Assembly (NCBI RefSeq): GCF_027943255.1
Contig: NC_072892.1
Coordinates: 17,569,792 to 17,633,791, forward strand
Length of the DNA stretch: 64,000 nt
Source of the DNA: Anastrepha obliqua
Lineage: Eukaryota; Arthropoda; Insecta; Diptera; Tephritidae
Direction of reading: 5' to 3'
Positions 1 through 11,013 of this stretch are shown one piece after another. Both the position numbers and the translations under genes were made by a program. The notes beneath the pieces were generated by a model, which ran no database searches, was not told the origin of the DNA, and worked only from the letters and a program-made list of their open reading frames with translations. Each line of letters begins with the position of its first letter. Position 1 is the first letter of the stretch.

Positions 1-59
1 GTAACAACAATACTAAACCCTGCCAGTGCAGTGTAAATCACCGGTCGTCTTCGTCTAAC

Positions 60-582
60 TCATCTAAAGGTATATAAACTTGCTGTTTCGACAGGTTGAG
101 TCCAGAGAGAGAGAGAGAGTGGTGTTAGATGAGTGGGTTTGGTGTGGCATATGAAAAGGAGGTTAATGTCGGACGGGGTGCCTTCAAATTCCAGACATAT
201 GTTTAGTATGTCGGGGTCGATTTTGGATAAGTAGGAGTTTAACCTGCTAAATATCCAGAACGTAATTGAGCTACATGGGTTTCGCGAGGCAGCTGAAGCT
301 TTTCGTCTGCAAAAGGTGGTGGTTGGACTCCCATAACGGGAGTTCCGTTTAAGTCTCCGGCATTGTTTGTCTGAGATGGCAAGTCGGAGCCTCAGGGTTG
401 GTATGTTTTTCGAGCCTTTTTGAATAAGCTGCAGCATATTGGTTGATAACTCATTGTAAGATATAGCACAGTGGAGTAACCCCGTAGCGGTCCTGATTGT
501 AGTATTCTGACATATCTGGAACTTAGTTCACTACGTATCACTTGTGCCAGGTCACCAGACGGGAGCAGCGTTTTTCAGAATT
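60..582 (-). pseudogene. Jockey-like non-LTR retrotransposon ORF2, 3' remnant
   Basis: Read on the minus strand, 582 to 60 gives in order AAPVW, a stop, PGTSDT, two stops, then TKFQICQNTTIRTATG, then after frame changes PPPFADEKLQLPRETHVAQL and RLNSYLSKIDPDILNIC with HLTPLSLSLWTQPVETASL. This order (end of the RT connection domain, then a C-terminal zinc-knuckle-like tail) is that of Jockey-type ORF2 proteins. The tail's Cys/His motif is decayed and there are several stops and frameshifts, so the copy is dead. It is 5'-truncated. I saw no poly(A) tail before the window start. Confidence 0.7.
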
Positions 583-2149
583 TAAGCCTAAGGCTACTTA
601 GTTGGTTACGGTGTCAGCTGCGATTCATATTAAAGAAAAACATCGGTGCTGAAAAGGCATGCGTTCGTTAGTTTGTTCGTCGTTCGTTAGTTCAAAATTG
701 AAGCAAAAGATATTATATAAAGTTCTGATGACAAGTGCCATTACTTGGCGTTTTCACGGGATGCTTTTGCATTACTCGTTCACTGCGTCACTGCTATGAT
801 TTTTCGAAGACAGTAAATTTAGCAATTGACTTGACGTTTCGTTGTAATTCGCGAAAGAAAGACAAACCTAAGAACAAAAGAGCGCCTAATTCGGTGATAT
901 CTGTTCGAAATTGGAGAGGTGGTAAGTGTCGTTAAAATAATATTATAATCTACGCTTCACTCAAATATTAACCCAAACAAATCGCAGTCAGCGGCGGTTA
1001 CATAAAAGTGAATTGTCTGAGCGCCTACTTTGCACACACAATTTTTCTCTTTCTTTTTTGGCAGCTGAAACGCATTTTCAATTGTCTTGAAAAAGGTTAG
1101 CTTAGAATGCAGCTGGAAATCGTAGATAACAAGTGTCAATAAAAGGCGTTTACATTCAACACCGTCAAAAATATGCCGCAATTTCCACATAAATACGCAT
1201 TAACTCTCCACTGGAATGCAAAAAACAAAACAAAAAATAGGTTCCAAAAATGTGTCCCTATTATAAAATGTCCGATCAATTTTAAAGTACTTGAATTGCA
1301 GCAAACGAAGAAAAATTGAATTCAATGAGATTAAAAATGCTCACTACTCCCACTTTCGCCTCTGCCTGTTTCCGCTGCAGCGATGCAAAGTTTTTCATTA
1401 TTGGCGCAATCTGTGCAAAAATTTTCTAATACTCGTTTTTACTTTTGTTTTCTCTATTTGCTTAAACACCAAGTTCAGCAAGCGTTTCTCCACCCAGAGC
1501 ACACCACCATCCAGCCCAAGTTACAACAAGAAAAGCGCTCACCGAGGCGTAACGCCCAGCATAGCCTCAATATCACAACGTCGCCACTTTTCGCCACACT
1601 GTCGAATGTGAAAATGCCCATTTTCGCTTATTCAGTGAATATGTAAATTTCAGTCCATGATAAATGTATGTATGTATGTATGTATGTATTTATGTATGAA
1701 GCCATTTTCACCACTCCATTTTGATCAATTTTAAGTCTTTCACTTACTTCGCTTGGCTCTCGCCATTCTCCAGCAGAAGTCATTTGCTTTCCGTCTGTTC
1801 CAGTTTGTTTTTTTTTTTTTGAACTTTTGTTCGAAACGCTTGCGTGCTTAACGCTATTTAATGGGCGTTTACTTTTGTACTTTCGCAATCCTTTATCTGC
1901 TCAGTTTTGTGGGTGGATGAGATTCTTCTTTGTACCACAGCGCATGGGTTACAGCCACCAAATTGATATCAGCAATTGTTTTTGTCATTTTGTTTAGTAT
2001 TTTATCAAAGCTTCTTCATTAAGTGTATCGGGTGTGTTTTTAAGAGCTTAGAACTTAGAATGATAATACAAAACAGAAATTTTACGAGTATTGAAATGAT
2101 TTTTTTCTTATAACCTGGTAGGTAATTTCATGGCGTTTATTTTTTGAAT
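583..2149. other. Non-coding stretch with a TATG microsatellite
   Basis: No convincing gene. There is a short (TATG)n microsatellite at about 1665-1697 and poly-T near 1808. A good splice-donor match (G|GTAAGT) sits at about 920, so 660-920 could be an untranslated first exon, but nothing else supports this. The short reading frames show no recognisable domain. Confidence 0.4.
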
Positions 2150-2498
2150 ACGTAATCCGGCATATGTGTGCCACGACTACGAGTTACATGGTCCATTCGA
2201 TCAGTATTGCAAGTTGTCGCCAAATGTCGTCGACGTTTAGCTGATTAATTTTTGGAAACCAAAATTCAGTCAACATGACTCGGAAGTACTCGCTATTCAC
2301 CGTAACTTCAGCTGTTTTCTCATTTCGAAAGAAATAAGGGCCGAGGCTGCCGCCGCCAGTGCTCTATAAGCTTCCCGAACAGATTTTTTTTTTTTCAAAG
2401 TTAATTTCTACAATTCGGAAGCATTGTTCTGGCGTTATACGATTCATAATGACTTGCGCCAAACCTTCCTGATAAGAAAAGTCAACACCGTTTGCCAT
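2150..2498 (-). pseudogene. Mariner-like transposase relic, internally deleted
   Basis: On the minus strand an ATG at 2498 opens MANGVDFSYQEGLAQVIMNR, followed by ITPEQCFRIVEINFEKK and SVREAYRALA, which resembles the N-terminal helix-turn-helix start of a Tc1/mariner-superfamily transposase. After a short T-rich junction a different frame continues as PYFFRNEKTAEVTVNSEYFR and VMLTEFWFPKINQLNVDDIW, which in intact relatives lies about 200 residues further on, just before the second catalytic Asp. The middle, including the first catalytic Asp, is therefore missing. The second Asp region has also decayed (RQLAILIEW where QQDGATCHT-like sequence is expected). Confidence 0.55.
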
Positions 2499-2624
2499 TC
2501 TCTCGTATCAAAGCATGGATCATATCGATACAGATAGTTCTCATGCAGCTAAAAAAACACCCCATATATTGTACAACTTGAAATAGGTTGACATTCTCCA
2601 ATTTATCTCAAATCATAGAATTTT

Positions 2625-2855
2625 TTTAAGGATCTGTAATCCTATCTCTGAAGGCATAGTATCCGAGAAACCCAATGAACGTAAGGCAAATTTTAAAAAC
2701 ACCTTCTGTACGCGTTCAATCCTGTCAATATGGAACTGGTGGAAAGGGCGTCAGATTATTTCGGCATACTCCGGATGCGAGCGAACAAAAGAGGTATAGA
2801 GCAGTTTTATGGTGTACGGATCGGTAAATTTAGTGCTCTTACGCCGTACAAAACC
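2625..2855 (-). pseudogene. Non-LTR retrotransposon RT fragment
   Basis: Minus-strand translation from 2855 gives GFVRRKSTKFTDPYTIKLLY, TSFVRSHPEYAEII, one stop where Trp is expected, then RPFHQFHIDRIERVQKVFLK and FALRSLGFSDTMPS. This is the region after the RT active site seen in non-LTR retrotransposons (LYTSFVRS...EYAS.IW.P...I..IE.IQK.FLRFALR). Only about 75 codons survive. No RT catalytic motif is present in the fragment. Confidence 0.65.
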
Positions 2856-3943
2856 ATTATGAATTCGCTTATCCCATACAACCTAATTTGTTAGATCATA
2901 CCAATATAAATCGGACGGGTAGTGGTTAATATTAAAATTGATAAGTTATTATTTTTTACTTGCCACTTCATTATTTCATCATCCGGATATGCATACATAC
3001 CTGAAAAATAATAAAAAAATTTAATTAAGTATTTCGATCAATGTAATTGTAGTAGGTAATAAAATAAAAAATAAAAAAATTTCTTCAAAATGGCGTCACT
3101 TAGCAAATACTGGGCCGATTTTAACATTTTTTACATTGTTGGGTGGTCGTAGATGGTTTACACCACACTAATTTACTGGTAACACTAATTTTAGTTGGAT
3201 GTTGCCACCTGTTTGCATTTAAAAAAGTAAAAATCAGTCACATGAAACTTGCACTTTGTAAAAGGTTGACAGTTTGTGTAATATTTTTAAGGGGTTAGGG
3301 GTAGTCAGAATTTACAACAAATTGAATTTTGTGCGAAAATTTAAACAATAAACAAAGCGCGCTTGGGCGCTCCGGAGCGTTCGCAAAACTTTAAATGCGT
3401 TTTTCTCTTATGCTGCTTTTGAAAAGCATAATAAAACTGGTGCCTGATCGAAGGATTGTTTTTGTTTTTAATTTCGATTTTGTTTAAACCATTAATTGTT
3501 GTTTTTGTTTTTAATTTCGATTTTTTTTAAACCATTTATTGTCGTTTTTTTTTTCTCGAGGCGGCAATATTGTTAATTTACAAAAAAAAAAAAAACAAAA
3601 AAAACAAAAATCGATCAGGCACAAGATTATCTATTAATAAAACTAATTTCTCTTGTCCGATTTACATGAATCGCCAAGGACGGGCTCCACATAAACAGCG
3701 ACAACTTTTACAACTATTAATTTTTTTTTTTTTTTTTAATTTTTGTGAGTGAGTATTGTTACAGAGATATGTCCACGTACTTCAAATTTTGAGAAAGAGT
3801 CTCGGAGCTTAACATAGAAGTTTGGTTCGGCCTGCGTAAAGGTAGAGTACAAACAGTGGTGCAATCTCCCAGCGTGCCATTTGTGAATTGCTTGTCGTTA
3901 GTGCAATGGTGTCCTAGTGGAATTCATTAAAAAAAAGTAGCTA
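2856..3943. other. AT-rich non-coding stretch
   Basis: No gene recognised. Two related T-rich segments around 3455-3550 repeat the same roughly 50-bp sentence (TTGTTTTTGTTTTTAATTTC), followed by poly-A at 3582-3605 and poly-T at 3720-3738. The right-hand part flanks the piggyBac-like relic and may be its 5' non-coding region. Confidence 0.35.
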
Positions 3944-4003
3944 TTGAAAAGACTCCTTATCGATGTCTCATTTAATAATAGCATTGGTTGTGTTTTACGG
4001 TGC

Positions 4004-4018
4004 ATTTACGTACTTTCA
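4004..4018. repeat. 15-bp target-site duplication, left copy
   Basis: ATTTACGTACTTTCA, identical to 5290-5304. The pair brackets the truncated non-LTR element. The first A of the right copy could belong to the poly(A) tail, so the duplication is 14 or 15 bp. Confidence 0.9.
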
Positions 4019-4902
4019 CAAGCATTCGATAAGGTATGGCACCGCGGCCTAATTCACAAAATTACTAGTTTACTGCCAACGAATGTATACCTCTTGCTGC
4101 AAAACTATATCACTAATAGAGAATTTGTTGTAAAGCAAAAAGATTTTTTCTCTCGGCATTGTAGAATAGACGCTGGAGTTCCACAAGACAGCGTTCTAGG
4201 CCCTATTTTTTATGTATTATACACATCTGATATCCCAACGACGAGCCAAACATTTGCTGATGATACTGCAATACTTTGCACTCACACAGACCCAAAAGTA
4301 GCAACGTCTATATTACAAAGGCATATACTTGAAACAGAAGTATGGCTTAAAAACTGGAGAATAAAGGTTAATGAAACCAAATGCGTGCATATTACTTTTA
4401 CTCTAAGAAAAGAAACTTGCCCTGCAGTTACAATAAATGGTCAGAATAGACCACAGCAAAACGAAATAAAATATCTTGGAATTCACTTAGATAGAAGACT
4501 CACATGGCGGAATCATATTGAAAAGAAAGTGTCGAATATCAAGCTTAAAATGAAAAGCCTGTATTGGATGCTTAATTCGAAATCAGCATTACCTCTAGAG
4601 TACAAAGTGCTACTATATAAAGCCATGCTAAAACCAATACGGACATATGGTATAGAAATGTGGGGAACGGCTATGCCCTCAAATATCGAAAAACTTCAGA
4701 GAGTGCAATCTAAAGCCTTGCGGATAATCACATTCACAGAGATATTTTCATACCTCGTGTAGCCGATGAAATAGTACGGTTGAGCAAAAAATACCTAGAA
4801 AAGCTAGAAGACCATCCCAATAAACTAGCGCGAAATCTACTTTTAGATGAAGGTCACACACGATTGAAAAAAAGAGACATCTTCAAGTCTGCACTATCTT
4901 AA
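4019..4902 (+). pseudogene. Reverse transcriptase fragment (ORF2), frameshifted
   Basis: The translation from 4019 has the RT order QAFDKVWH, GVPQDSVLGPIFYVLYTSDI, the active site FADDTAIL, WRIKVNETKC, KYLGIHLDRRLTWRNHI and YGIEMWGTA. The consensus Gly of PQGSVLGP is Asp here. Around 4740 a frameshift breaks the frame; the next frame continues as HRDIFIPRVADEIVRLSKKY ... RLKKRDIFKSALS and stops at 4900-4902. In the complete family a nuclease domain would lie upstream; it was lost by truncation. The ATG-led frame that starts at 3944 borrows host sequence and is not the native start. Confidence 0.85.
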
Positions 4903-5289
4903 TTATCTCATCTCACACGAGAGTCTGTCCACAACTTCCTCCAACCACATCTATCACATTCGAAAAAAAAAAACAAAAAAACAACAACATTTTCACAATC
5001 GACATGAAGGACAACGGAAGCTTTAAGGGTGACTGGAAACTAGGCCTTTCCGGCCCCCAGCTACGAAGAATCGGAGACTGGAAACCCGTCCTTTCCACCT
5101 CCCAACTATGAAGAATTGGAGATTCACAACCGATTTAATCATATATGTAAATATATATTCATTTGAGCAAATAATTCGCTTCTTAGCACTGGCAAGAAAA
5201 CATATTACTCTAGTATATAAGATTTGTAAACTTATTGTTAGTTTCTTATACAAGAAAGATTCAATAAAGAAAGAAAAATGGAAAAAAAA
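4019..5289 (+). mobile_element. 5'-truncated Jockey-like non-LTR retrotransposon
   Basis: The element starts abruptly inside the RT domain (QAFDKVWHRGLIHKI), runs through RT motifs, a short 3' untranslated region with AATAAA at 5263-5268, and ends in an A-rich tail. Both sides carry ATTTACGTACTTTCA. This is the signature of target-primed reverse transcription with 5' truncation. Joining the two flanks restores the region just upstream of the piggyBac-like frame at 5322, so it inserted into that older element. Confidence 0.9.
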
Positions 5290-5304
5290 ATTTACGTACT
5301 TTCA
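5290..5304. repeat. 15-bp target-site duplication, right copy
   Basis: Exact second copy of 4004-4018, directly after the A-rich tail of the non-LTR element. Confidence 0.9.
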
Positions 5305-5321
5305 AATTTTAATCCTTTAAA

Positions 5322-5905
5322 ATGGATTTAACCAGCGAAAACAAGGAAGTATTTGTTGATTATTTGGCTGAATGTTCTGTGAGCAGCGATTTCAGTGATG
5401 TTAGCGATATTATAAGTTATCAAAAGCATTCTGGATTGCCACTACAATACAGCGATTCAGAAGATGATGTTACTGTGACATGTGATAATAGTTGTTCAAC
5501 GACTGATAAATCAATTACTTTGAAACCTTTTGAGGGAAACTCCGGGATAAAAGTTATGCCAAAATCGCAAGAATGCGTAGCTCATGTTATAGAGTTGTTT
5601 ATTGGAGAAGATTTACTTGAGTATATGGTTACATACATACATATATCATTCCCAAATAGAGAAAATATTGAAAATATCATCAAAAACAAGAACATGGACG
5701 AACATTACAATACCAGAAATGAAAATAAATTTAGGCTTAATTATTATAATGGGACAATTGCGCAAAGAACGACTTAAAGATTATTGGTCAACTGATCCAT
5801 TTATTGAAACACCAATCTCCTCAAAAGTTATGAGCAGAGACAGATTTATGCAAATATGGCAATGAACTTTAATGATCGCAAAACCGGCCCGGTTTAGGTG
5901 CAATC
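5322..5905 (+). pseudogene. piggyBac-like transposase, N-terminal relic
   Basis: An ATG at 5322 opens an acidic N-terminus (MDLTSENKEVFVDYLAE...), then LKPFEGNSGIKVMPKSQECV, matching the FxGxxG-type entry into the DDE_Tnp_1_7 domain. A frameshift near 5690 moves the match to NLGLIIIMGQLRKERLKDYW, STDPFIETPISSKVMSRDRF and MQIW, the conserved piggyBac stretch before the first catalytic Asp. Another shift leads to MNFNDRKTGPV and a stop. The catalytic part is absent. A short CATA-rich insert sits at about 5630-5646. The Jockey-like element inserted just upstream, so the relic is older. No TTAA-flanked inverted repeats were found. Confidence 0.7.
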
Positions 5906-6680
5906 TGCTATCCAATTTGCCCGTACATAAAGTGGTAAATTAATTTATTAAAACCCATTTGGATCCAGGTTTACTTCTTCCCATTTAGAAACTTGGCGTA
6001 CATGTACCATTTATGTCATATGCATACGTATATATATGTGCGTATATGCAACTTCTATAAGTATATATATATCTACACAGTGTACTATTCTATATGAATG
6101 CGCATACTCATATCTGACTTTTGTTTTAGCAAATTACGGCTTCCAAATCTAAAATAACAGATGCCCAACGTTATAACCTAAAAACTACACATACGAGTAC
6201 GTTTCCCTTTGCAAAAATCCACATACATAACTTGCTGTCAGTTACAATTTGTTGTAGCAGCAAGATTTCATCTTTCAACCTTGTGGCCATTTTTCAACTG
6301 AAAACTGTAACTGACACTGACAATTTCACGAGCATATTGCGGTTGACAGTTGTGCATCCATACACAGATATGTACGCACATGTGTGAGTAGTGCAGTAGT
6401 GTGTTCACCGGCCGCCAAAGGTCATTCTTCTGACTACCAACAACAATAGCGAAAACAACAGTGATAACAACTAAAGCAACAGAAAAAAAATGTTGGAAAT
6501 GTTAAAGCTCGTTTGTCGCGAGTGATGGTAATAGTTTGTTTGATTATTTGTGGGCTACCTAACGGGAATAATGCTCAAAGTTCATGTGAAAGAAAAATAA
6601 AATTTAAAAAATAGAAGAACAATACATATATTTTCCTTTGTTGCATTTAAGGGGCGTAAATTGTAGTATGGCGGCGCTCT
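5906..6680. other. Non-coding stretch
   Basis: Nothing gene-like. Scattered TATA/CATA short repeats around 6020-6060 and several copies of AACTGAC/GTCAGTT words near 6235-6350. It ends at the poly-T that marks the 3' end of the R1-clade element. Confidence 0.35.
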
Positions 6681-6729
<49 letters not shown>

Positions 6730-8660
6730 AGGAGGAAGCATCGAAAGCCTTACCCCGTCAGTGTGGGACTTTAACCCGAACTAAACCTCCTACCGTCAAA
6801 GTACCGATCCCCCCGGTACTACCGTCAAGTATTTCGTCGGGAGGCGGTTTGAGCGTTGCACTCAACGTCAGTTACTGTTCTGATGCAATATGTCACAAGC
6901 TGCATCTGCCTATTACCACCACTGTTAGGTCATATCAGAAGACAACCACCCCTGTCGGATCTATACGCCCCCTCCCCCCATGTCCCTGTTCGTAACCATA
7001 GAAAAGCTAGTTTCTAATAGTGGTATCGTCAGTTTACCTGTGTTTTCATCTCTGGATAGGTGTGCTGCTTCACGTTCTTATTTGACGTTCGCGCATCCTC
7101 CTTGCCTGCTCGCTATTTCGAAGTTGCTGCATTATTTCAGCAGCCATGTTTTGGACTTTGCTCCAATTGTCCTGGCTCATCAACATCAGTGGCACTAAAT
7201 TCTCGGGCGTGATGCTGCTGCCAAGGTTGCCTTCTAGTTTAGCCCTTACTCTTCTGAAGCGGGGACACGTGAAAAGCACATGTTCTGCGTCCTCCTCAAC
7301 TGCTGGTGTGCACTGCTCGCAGTATGGGCTTTCTTCGTGTCCAAAGCGGTGAAGGTACGCTTTAAAGCAACCATGGCCACTTAGGATTTGGCAGACATAG
7401 AAGTCTACTTCTCCGTGCTTTCTCTGGAGCCAAGCTTCAACGTTGGGGATGAGACGGTGGGTCCACCTGCCTTTATTTGCAATGTCCCATCGCGTCTGCC
7501 ATTGGTCCACGCAGCGGTGGTTTATGGATTTTCTCAGTGCCAGCTGATCGCATTGGGCTTGGTTGTTCCTCATACGTCTCATTTCATACATCTCCTGCGC
7601 TATCAAGTCGAGTGGGCATAGACCGGCTATGATGAGCGCCGCATCCTCTGAGACTGTCCTGAAGGCAGAGCAGACTCTAAGAGCACACAAGCGGTACGTG
7701 GAGTTACTACTTCGTACGTATGAAGCGTGTTGGAATGCATCGCGCCAAACTGTCGCGCCATATAAAAGGATAGACCTCACTACTCCAGCCAGGACCTGTC
7801 TTGCCTGCTGCCTTGGTCCCCCAATGTTCGCCATTATTCTAGCCAGGGCTGCTGTCGCAGTCGCAGCTTTGTTGCTAGCGTATTCCAAGTGGTATCGGAA
7901 GCTAATTCGGTGGTCTACCAAGACGCCTAAGTATTTTATGTATGGCTTTGACTCGATAATGCTATCCCCAACTCTAATCTTGACCTTTTCAACTCTCTTT
8001 CGGCTGCTGATGAGTACGGCTTCTGTTTTATGCGTAGCTAGCTTTAAACCATTCACGCCTAGCCATCTTTGAGCCGCGCCTATAGCTTGTTGCGCGATAT
8101 TTACAATTTCCGCGAGCGTTTTCGCGGTTACAACGATTGATATATCGTCCGCGAAGCCAACGAATGTTGCTCTCTTGTGTACCTTTAGTCGCAAAATGCC
8201 GTCGTACATAATGTTCCACAGGAGGGGCCCTAGTACGGATCCTTGTGGCACACCAGCTGTGACCTGGTAGTCAACAATTCCGCTGTCGCTGCCGTAACGT
8301 AACACCCTATCAGACAGGTAGCTGGATATGATACGCTGTAGATAGGTAGGCACTTGCATCGCGCGGAGGGCGTGTAGTATGTCTATCCATCTGGCACTGT
8401 TGAACGCATTTTTGACATCTAATGTTATTACTAGGCAATATTCTTTTGCACCACCTAACCATCGCTTGCCTTCAATTGCCTTTTCCGCAATTACTTTTAC
8501 GGCCTCTATCGCGTCTGTGGTAGATCGCTTCCTCCTAAAGCCAAACTGGTAGCTTGACAGCTGTCCGTCTACATATATTTCCAGCCGGCGCTCTGTGTGT
8601 GACCCTCCATTTGTACATTTGTATGTCTTATCACTTACAGCGCACTCAAATGGCACGCTG
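6681..8660 (-). mobile_element. R1-clade non-LTR retrotransposon, 5'-truncated
   Basis: A 46-base T run at 6681-6726 is the poly(A) tail of a minus-strand retrotransposon. Next to it lies about 340 bp of GC-richer 3' untranslated sequence, then a long ORF2. The element loses recognisable RT sequence above about 8600 and is 5'-truncated. I could not find a convincing target duplication. Its base composition (many CG dinucleotides) differs clearly from the AT-rich surroundings. Confidence 0.85.
7070..8656 (-). CDS. R1-clade reverse transcriptase ORF2 (partial, open)
   Basis: A 528-codon open frame without stops. Motifs in order: QFGFRRKRSTTDAIEAV, the first catalytic Asp in VITLDVKNAFNSARW, AGVPQGSVLGPLLWNIMYDG, the active site GFADDISIVV, LNGLKLATHKTEAVL-type motif (here VNGLKLATHKTEAVLISS), YLGVLVDHRISFRYHLEYAS, then a C-terminal CCHC-like knuckle C-x2-C-x9-H-x4-C in YCEQCTPAVEEDAEHVLFTC. 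No RNase H domain follows, as expected for the R1 group. The endonuclease domain and ORF1 are missing through truncation. The unbroken frame suggests a young insertion. The annotated start is only the first in-frame ATG; the native protein began further upstream. Confidence 0.85.
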   Translation of the reverse strand: MPFECAVSDKTYKCTNGGSHTERRLEIYVDGQLSSYQFGFRRKRSTTDAIEAVKVIAEKAIEGKRWLGGAKEYCLVITLDVKNAFNSARWIDILHALRAMQVPTYLQRIISSYLSDRVLRYGSDSGIVDYQVTAGVPQGSVLGPLLWNIMYDGILRLKVHKRATFVGFADDISIVVTAKTLAEIVNIAQQAIGAAQRWLGVNGLKLATHKTEAVLISSRKRVEKVKIRVGDSIIESKPYIKYLGVLVDHRISFRYHLEYASNKAATATAALARIMANIGGPRQQARQVLAGVVRSILLYGATVWRDAFQHASYVRSSNSTYRLCALRVCSAFRTVSEDAALIIAGLCPLDLIAQEMYEMRRMRNNQAQCDQLALRKSINHRCVDQWQTRWDIANKGRWTHRLIPNVEAWLQRKHGEVDFYVCQILSGHGCFKAYLHRFGHEESPYCEQCTPAVEEDAEHVLFTCPRFRRVRAKLEGNLGSSITPENLVPLMLMSQDNWSKVQNMAAEIMQQLRNSEQARRMRERQIRT

Positions 8661-8695
8661 CTCCAGCTAATTTCACAATCAACAACAAAGTTCTA

Positions 8696-9620
8696 CCTTC
8701 TACTCAAATATGAACGAGACGGTATCAATAAAACGGTCCGCGGATGACATATGGGAAAAATAAATTTTTTGTTTTTTGGTAGGACTGTTATAAGCTTACA
8801 TGGCAAATTTCAGCGTGATATGTCACATAGTTTGTTTTCTGTGCTACTGTAAACAAGTCAAGCTCGAGTGTGTTCTTCGAATTCTCTTTTATGACTTCAA
8901 TTGTCTCAAAATGTTTTCCACGGAGCAGCAACTTGAGCTTGGGAAACAGGAAAAAGTCACATGGAGCCATATCAGGCGAATACGGTGCTTGCGGAACGAT
9001 ATTAACATTATTTTTGTTCAAATAATCGCGAACAAGACGTGATGTGTGAGCTGGTGCATTATCGTGATGCAAGAACCATGACTTGTTGTCCCACAATTCC
9101 TTCCTTTTAAGACGAATGTTCTCGCGCAAACGCTTTAAAACGTCTAAATAATATTCAGCGTTAACCGATTTTGCGATTTGTGCGATTTTCAAGCACAATT
9201 TCCTTTACTTTTCCGATGTTTTCGTCGTTTACTGATGTTGCTGGACGACGTTCATGAGGCAAGTTTTCAACCGATGTACGGCCCTCTTTGAACGATTTGT
9301 ACCACTGGAAAACACGTGCACGCGATAGAGCAGAGTCCCCATAGGTTGTCTGCAACATTTTTAAGGCGTCTGAAGCCGAAATTTTGTTGGAATAACAAAA
9401 TTTCAAACAAATTCTTTGAATTTCCATCGTTAAATTCAAAGAACACACTCGAGCTTGACTTGTTTACAGTAGCACAGAAAACAAACTATGTGACATATCA
9501 CGCTGAAATTTGCCATGTAAGCTTATAACAGTCCTACCAAAAAATAAAAAATTTATTTTTGCCATATGTCATCCGCGGACCGTTTTATTGATACCGTCTC
9601 GTTCATATTTGAGTAGAAGA
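8696..9620. mobile_element. Long-TIR mariner-like element, 925 bp, TA-flanked
   Basis: Bounded by TA at 8694-8695 and 9621-9622. The two ends are inverted repeats of about 170-185 bp (8696-8880 against 9436-9620) with few mismatches, starting TTCTACTCAAATATGAACG. The central part carries a broken mariner transposase on the minus strand. Mariners usually have about 30-bp ends, so these are unusually long. Insertion lies directly beside the 5' edge of the R1-clade copy. Confidence 0.9.
8788..9427 (-). pseudogene. Mariner transposase, internal deletion
   Basis: Start region: MEIQRICLKFCYSNKISASD from 9427, then ALKMLQTTYGDSALSRARVF, QWYKSFKEGRTSVENLPHER and RPATSVNDENIGKVKEIVLE, which is the mariner paired HTH domain. 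Around 9165-9190 the frame changes and the protein resumes at VNAEYYLDVLKRLRENIRLK, then WFLHHDNAPAHTS (second catalytic Asp) and YSPDMAPCDFFLFPKLK (third Asp of the mariner D34D type). About 100-120 residues with the first catalytic Asp are gone. The last 30 or so codons lie inside the terminal inverted repeat, so the same peptide can be read at both ends of the element. Confidence 0.85.
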
Positions 9621-9622
9621 TA

Positions 9623-11010
9623 TATATGCATAAGTATATGTGCAGGGTTGGAAATGGAGACTTGTAACTTTACCACAAAATTAAAGTTTACATACAATAT
9701 ATTTTTTTCTTCTTTTTTTCATGTGGTTGGGAAACTTACATTCTTTTAATTTCTTACAAACCTCCACCTTTTTTAAAGAAATATGCATGACTTTCTCATC
9801 CCCTGTAATTGATTGAAACAATTTATAGCTATGCATTTTTTTCTAATTTTTATTTTCAACTTTCGAAGAAAGATACTCAGATTAAGTTCAGAGGTGATTA
9901 TCAAACTCTAATTTCATTTCCTTATGATCAGCTTCTTTTTCTACAATGCGGCTTCCAACCTCTAGCTATCATATGGGGTCACATATGTATGTACACAGTC
10001 ACTTCAATCACTTCTAAAACCAGCATGGAAGCATTTGAACTGAAATGCCAGCTGCCGCCGTTCCTCTGTCGAACAAGTTAAAGAAATTGAGAAAAAAATA
10101 ATTTATCATGGCATATTGAAATTTGCTTGTATTTGAGATGAACTTTTCCAGCACAGGAAACGGAAATAAAAAATAGAAAGCAACTTCGTTCAAAATAGAG
10201 CGGCCAACAACAGAAGTTTCCAACCATAGGAAACTCATTTAGAAAAAAATAAAAATAAAATACTTTCAGCGCCAAAGCACAAACGCTCAGATGACGTATT
10301 GCAAAATTAAACAATTTTTTATTAGATCTGTTTTCAAGAAACAAAAAAATTTAAGAATGCATTCATTAGGAGTGGCAATGTGATATTAGGAGATTGCGAA
10401 ATGACAATTAGGTATTTCAAAAATTTATAAAAAGCTTCTAGAGGGTATTTTCAGGTTGTGTGTGTGTGTAGGTATGCATGCACTTAAGTTTACCTTACAC
10501 CATTACCCCAGCTGGCAGTCTTATCTACTACACTGGCATTGCGTTCGTGTGCACATGTAATCAGGAGTTACTCATACCCACAGACACGTACATACATATA
10601 TACATACATACATTGTAAATTCAGTCAATAATACAAAAATTCTCAGTTTATACTTTTTGAGATTAAAAACAATGGAATATATTGGAAACGATCGCGTGGA
10701 CTAGGTGTGGTTGCTGCTGTGCTTCGAAGCTTGTGAAGGTATGTAAAGTGTGAAACGATTGAGAGTGTGCAGAAGCCGTATGTATGTATGTTTGCAATAT
10801 GTATACTTGTATACGCCATTTGTACTATTTGTAGATACACAACGACAAAATAGCAGTTGTAAGGGGCAAGAAAAAACCTCTACTCATAAAGCCAAGCGTT
10901 AAAAATTTCCCTATTGGCGATATAAAATTTTGGAGTTGGAGAGCCGTTCGTAAAAAATGGGCACAGGTCAATGGCATGTCGTTGAAGGGTTACTGTGGGC
11001 GCATACATCT
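9623..11010. other. Non-coding stretch
   Basis: No supported gene. AT-rich, with CATA/TATG microsatellite scraps near 10585-10610 and 10780-10800. Short reading frames lack recognisable domains. Confidence 0.35.
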
Positions 11011-11013
11011 ACA

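Noticed and set aside
660..935. Possible first exon with a GTAAGT donor
   Set aside because: Single donor match without coding similarity or an identifiable acceptor partner.
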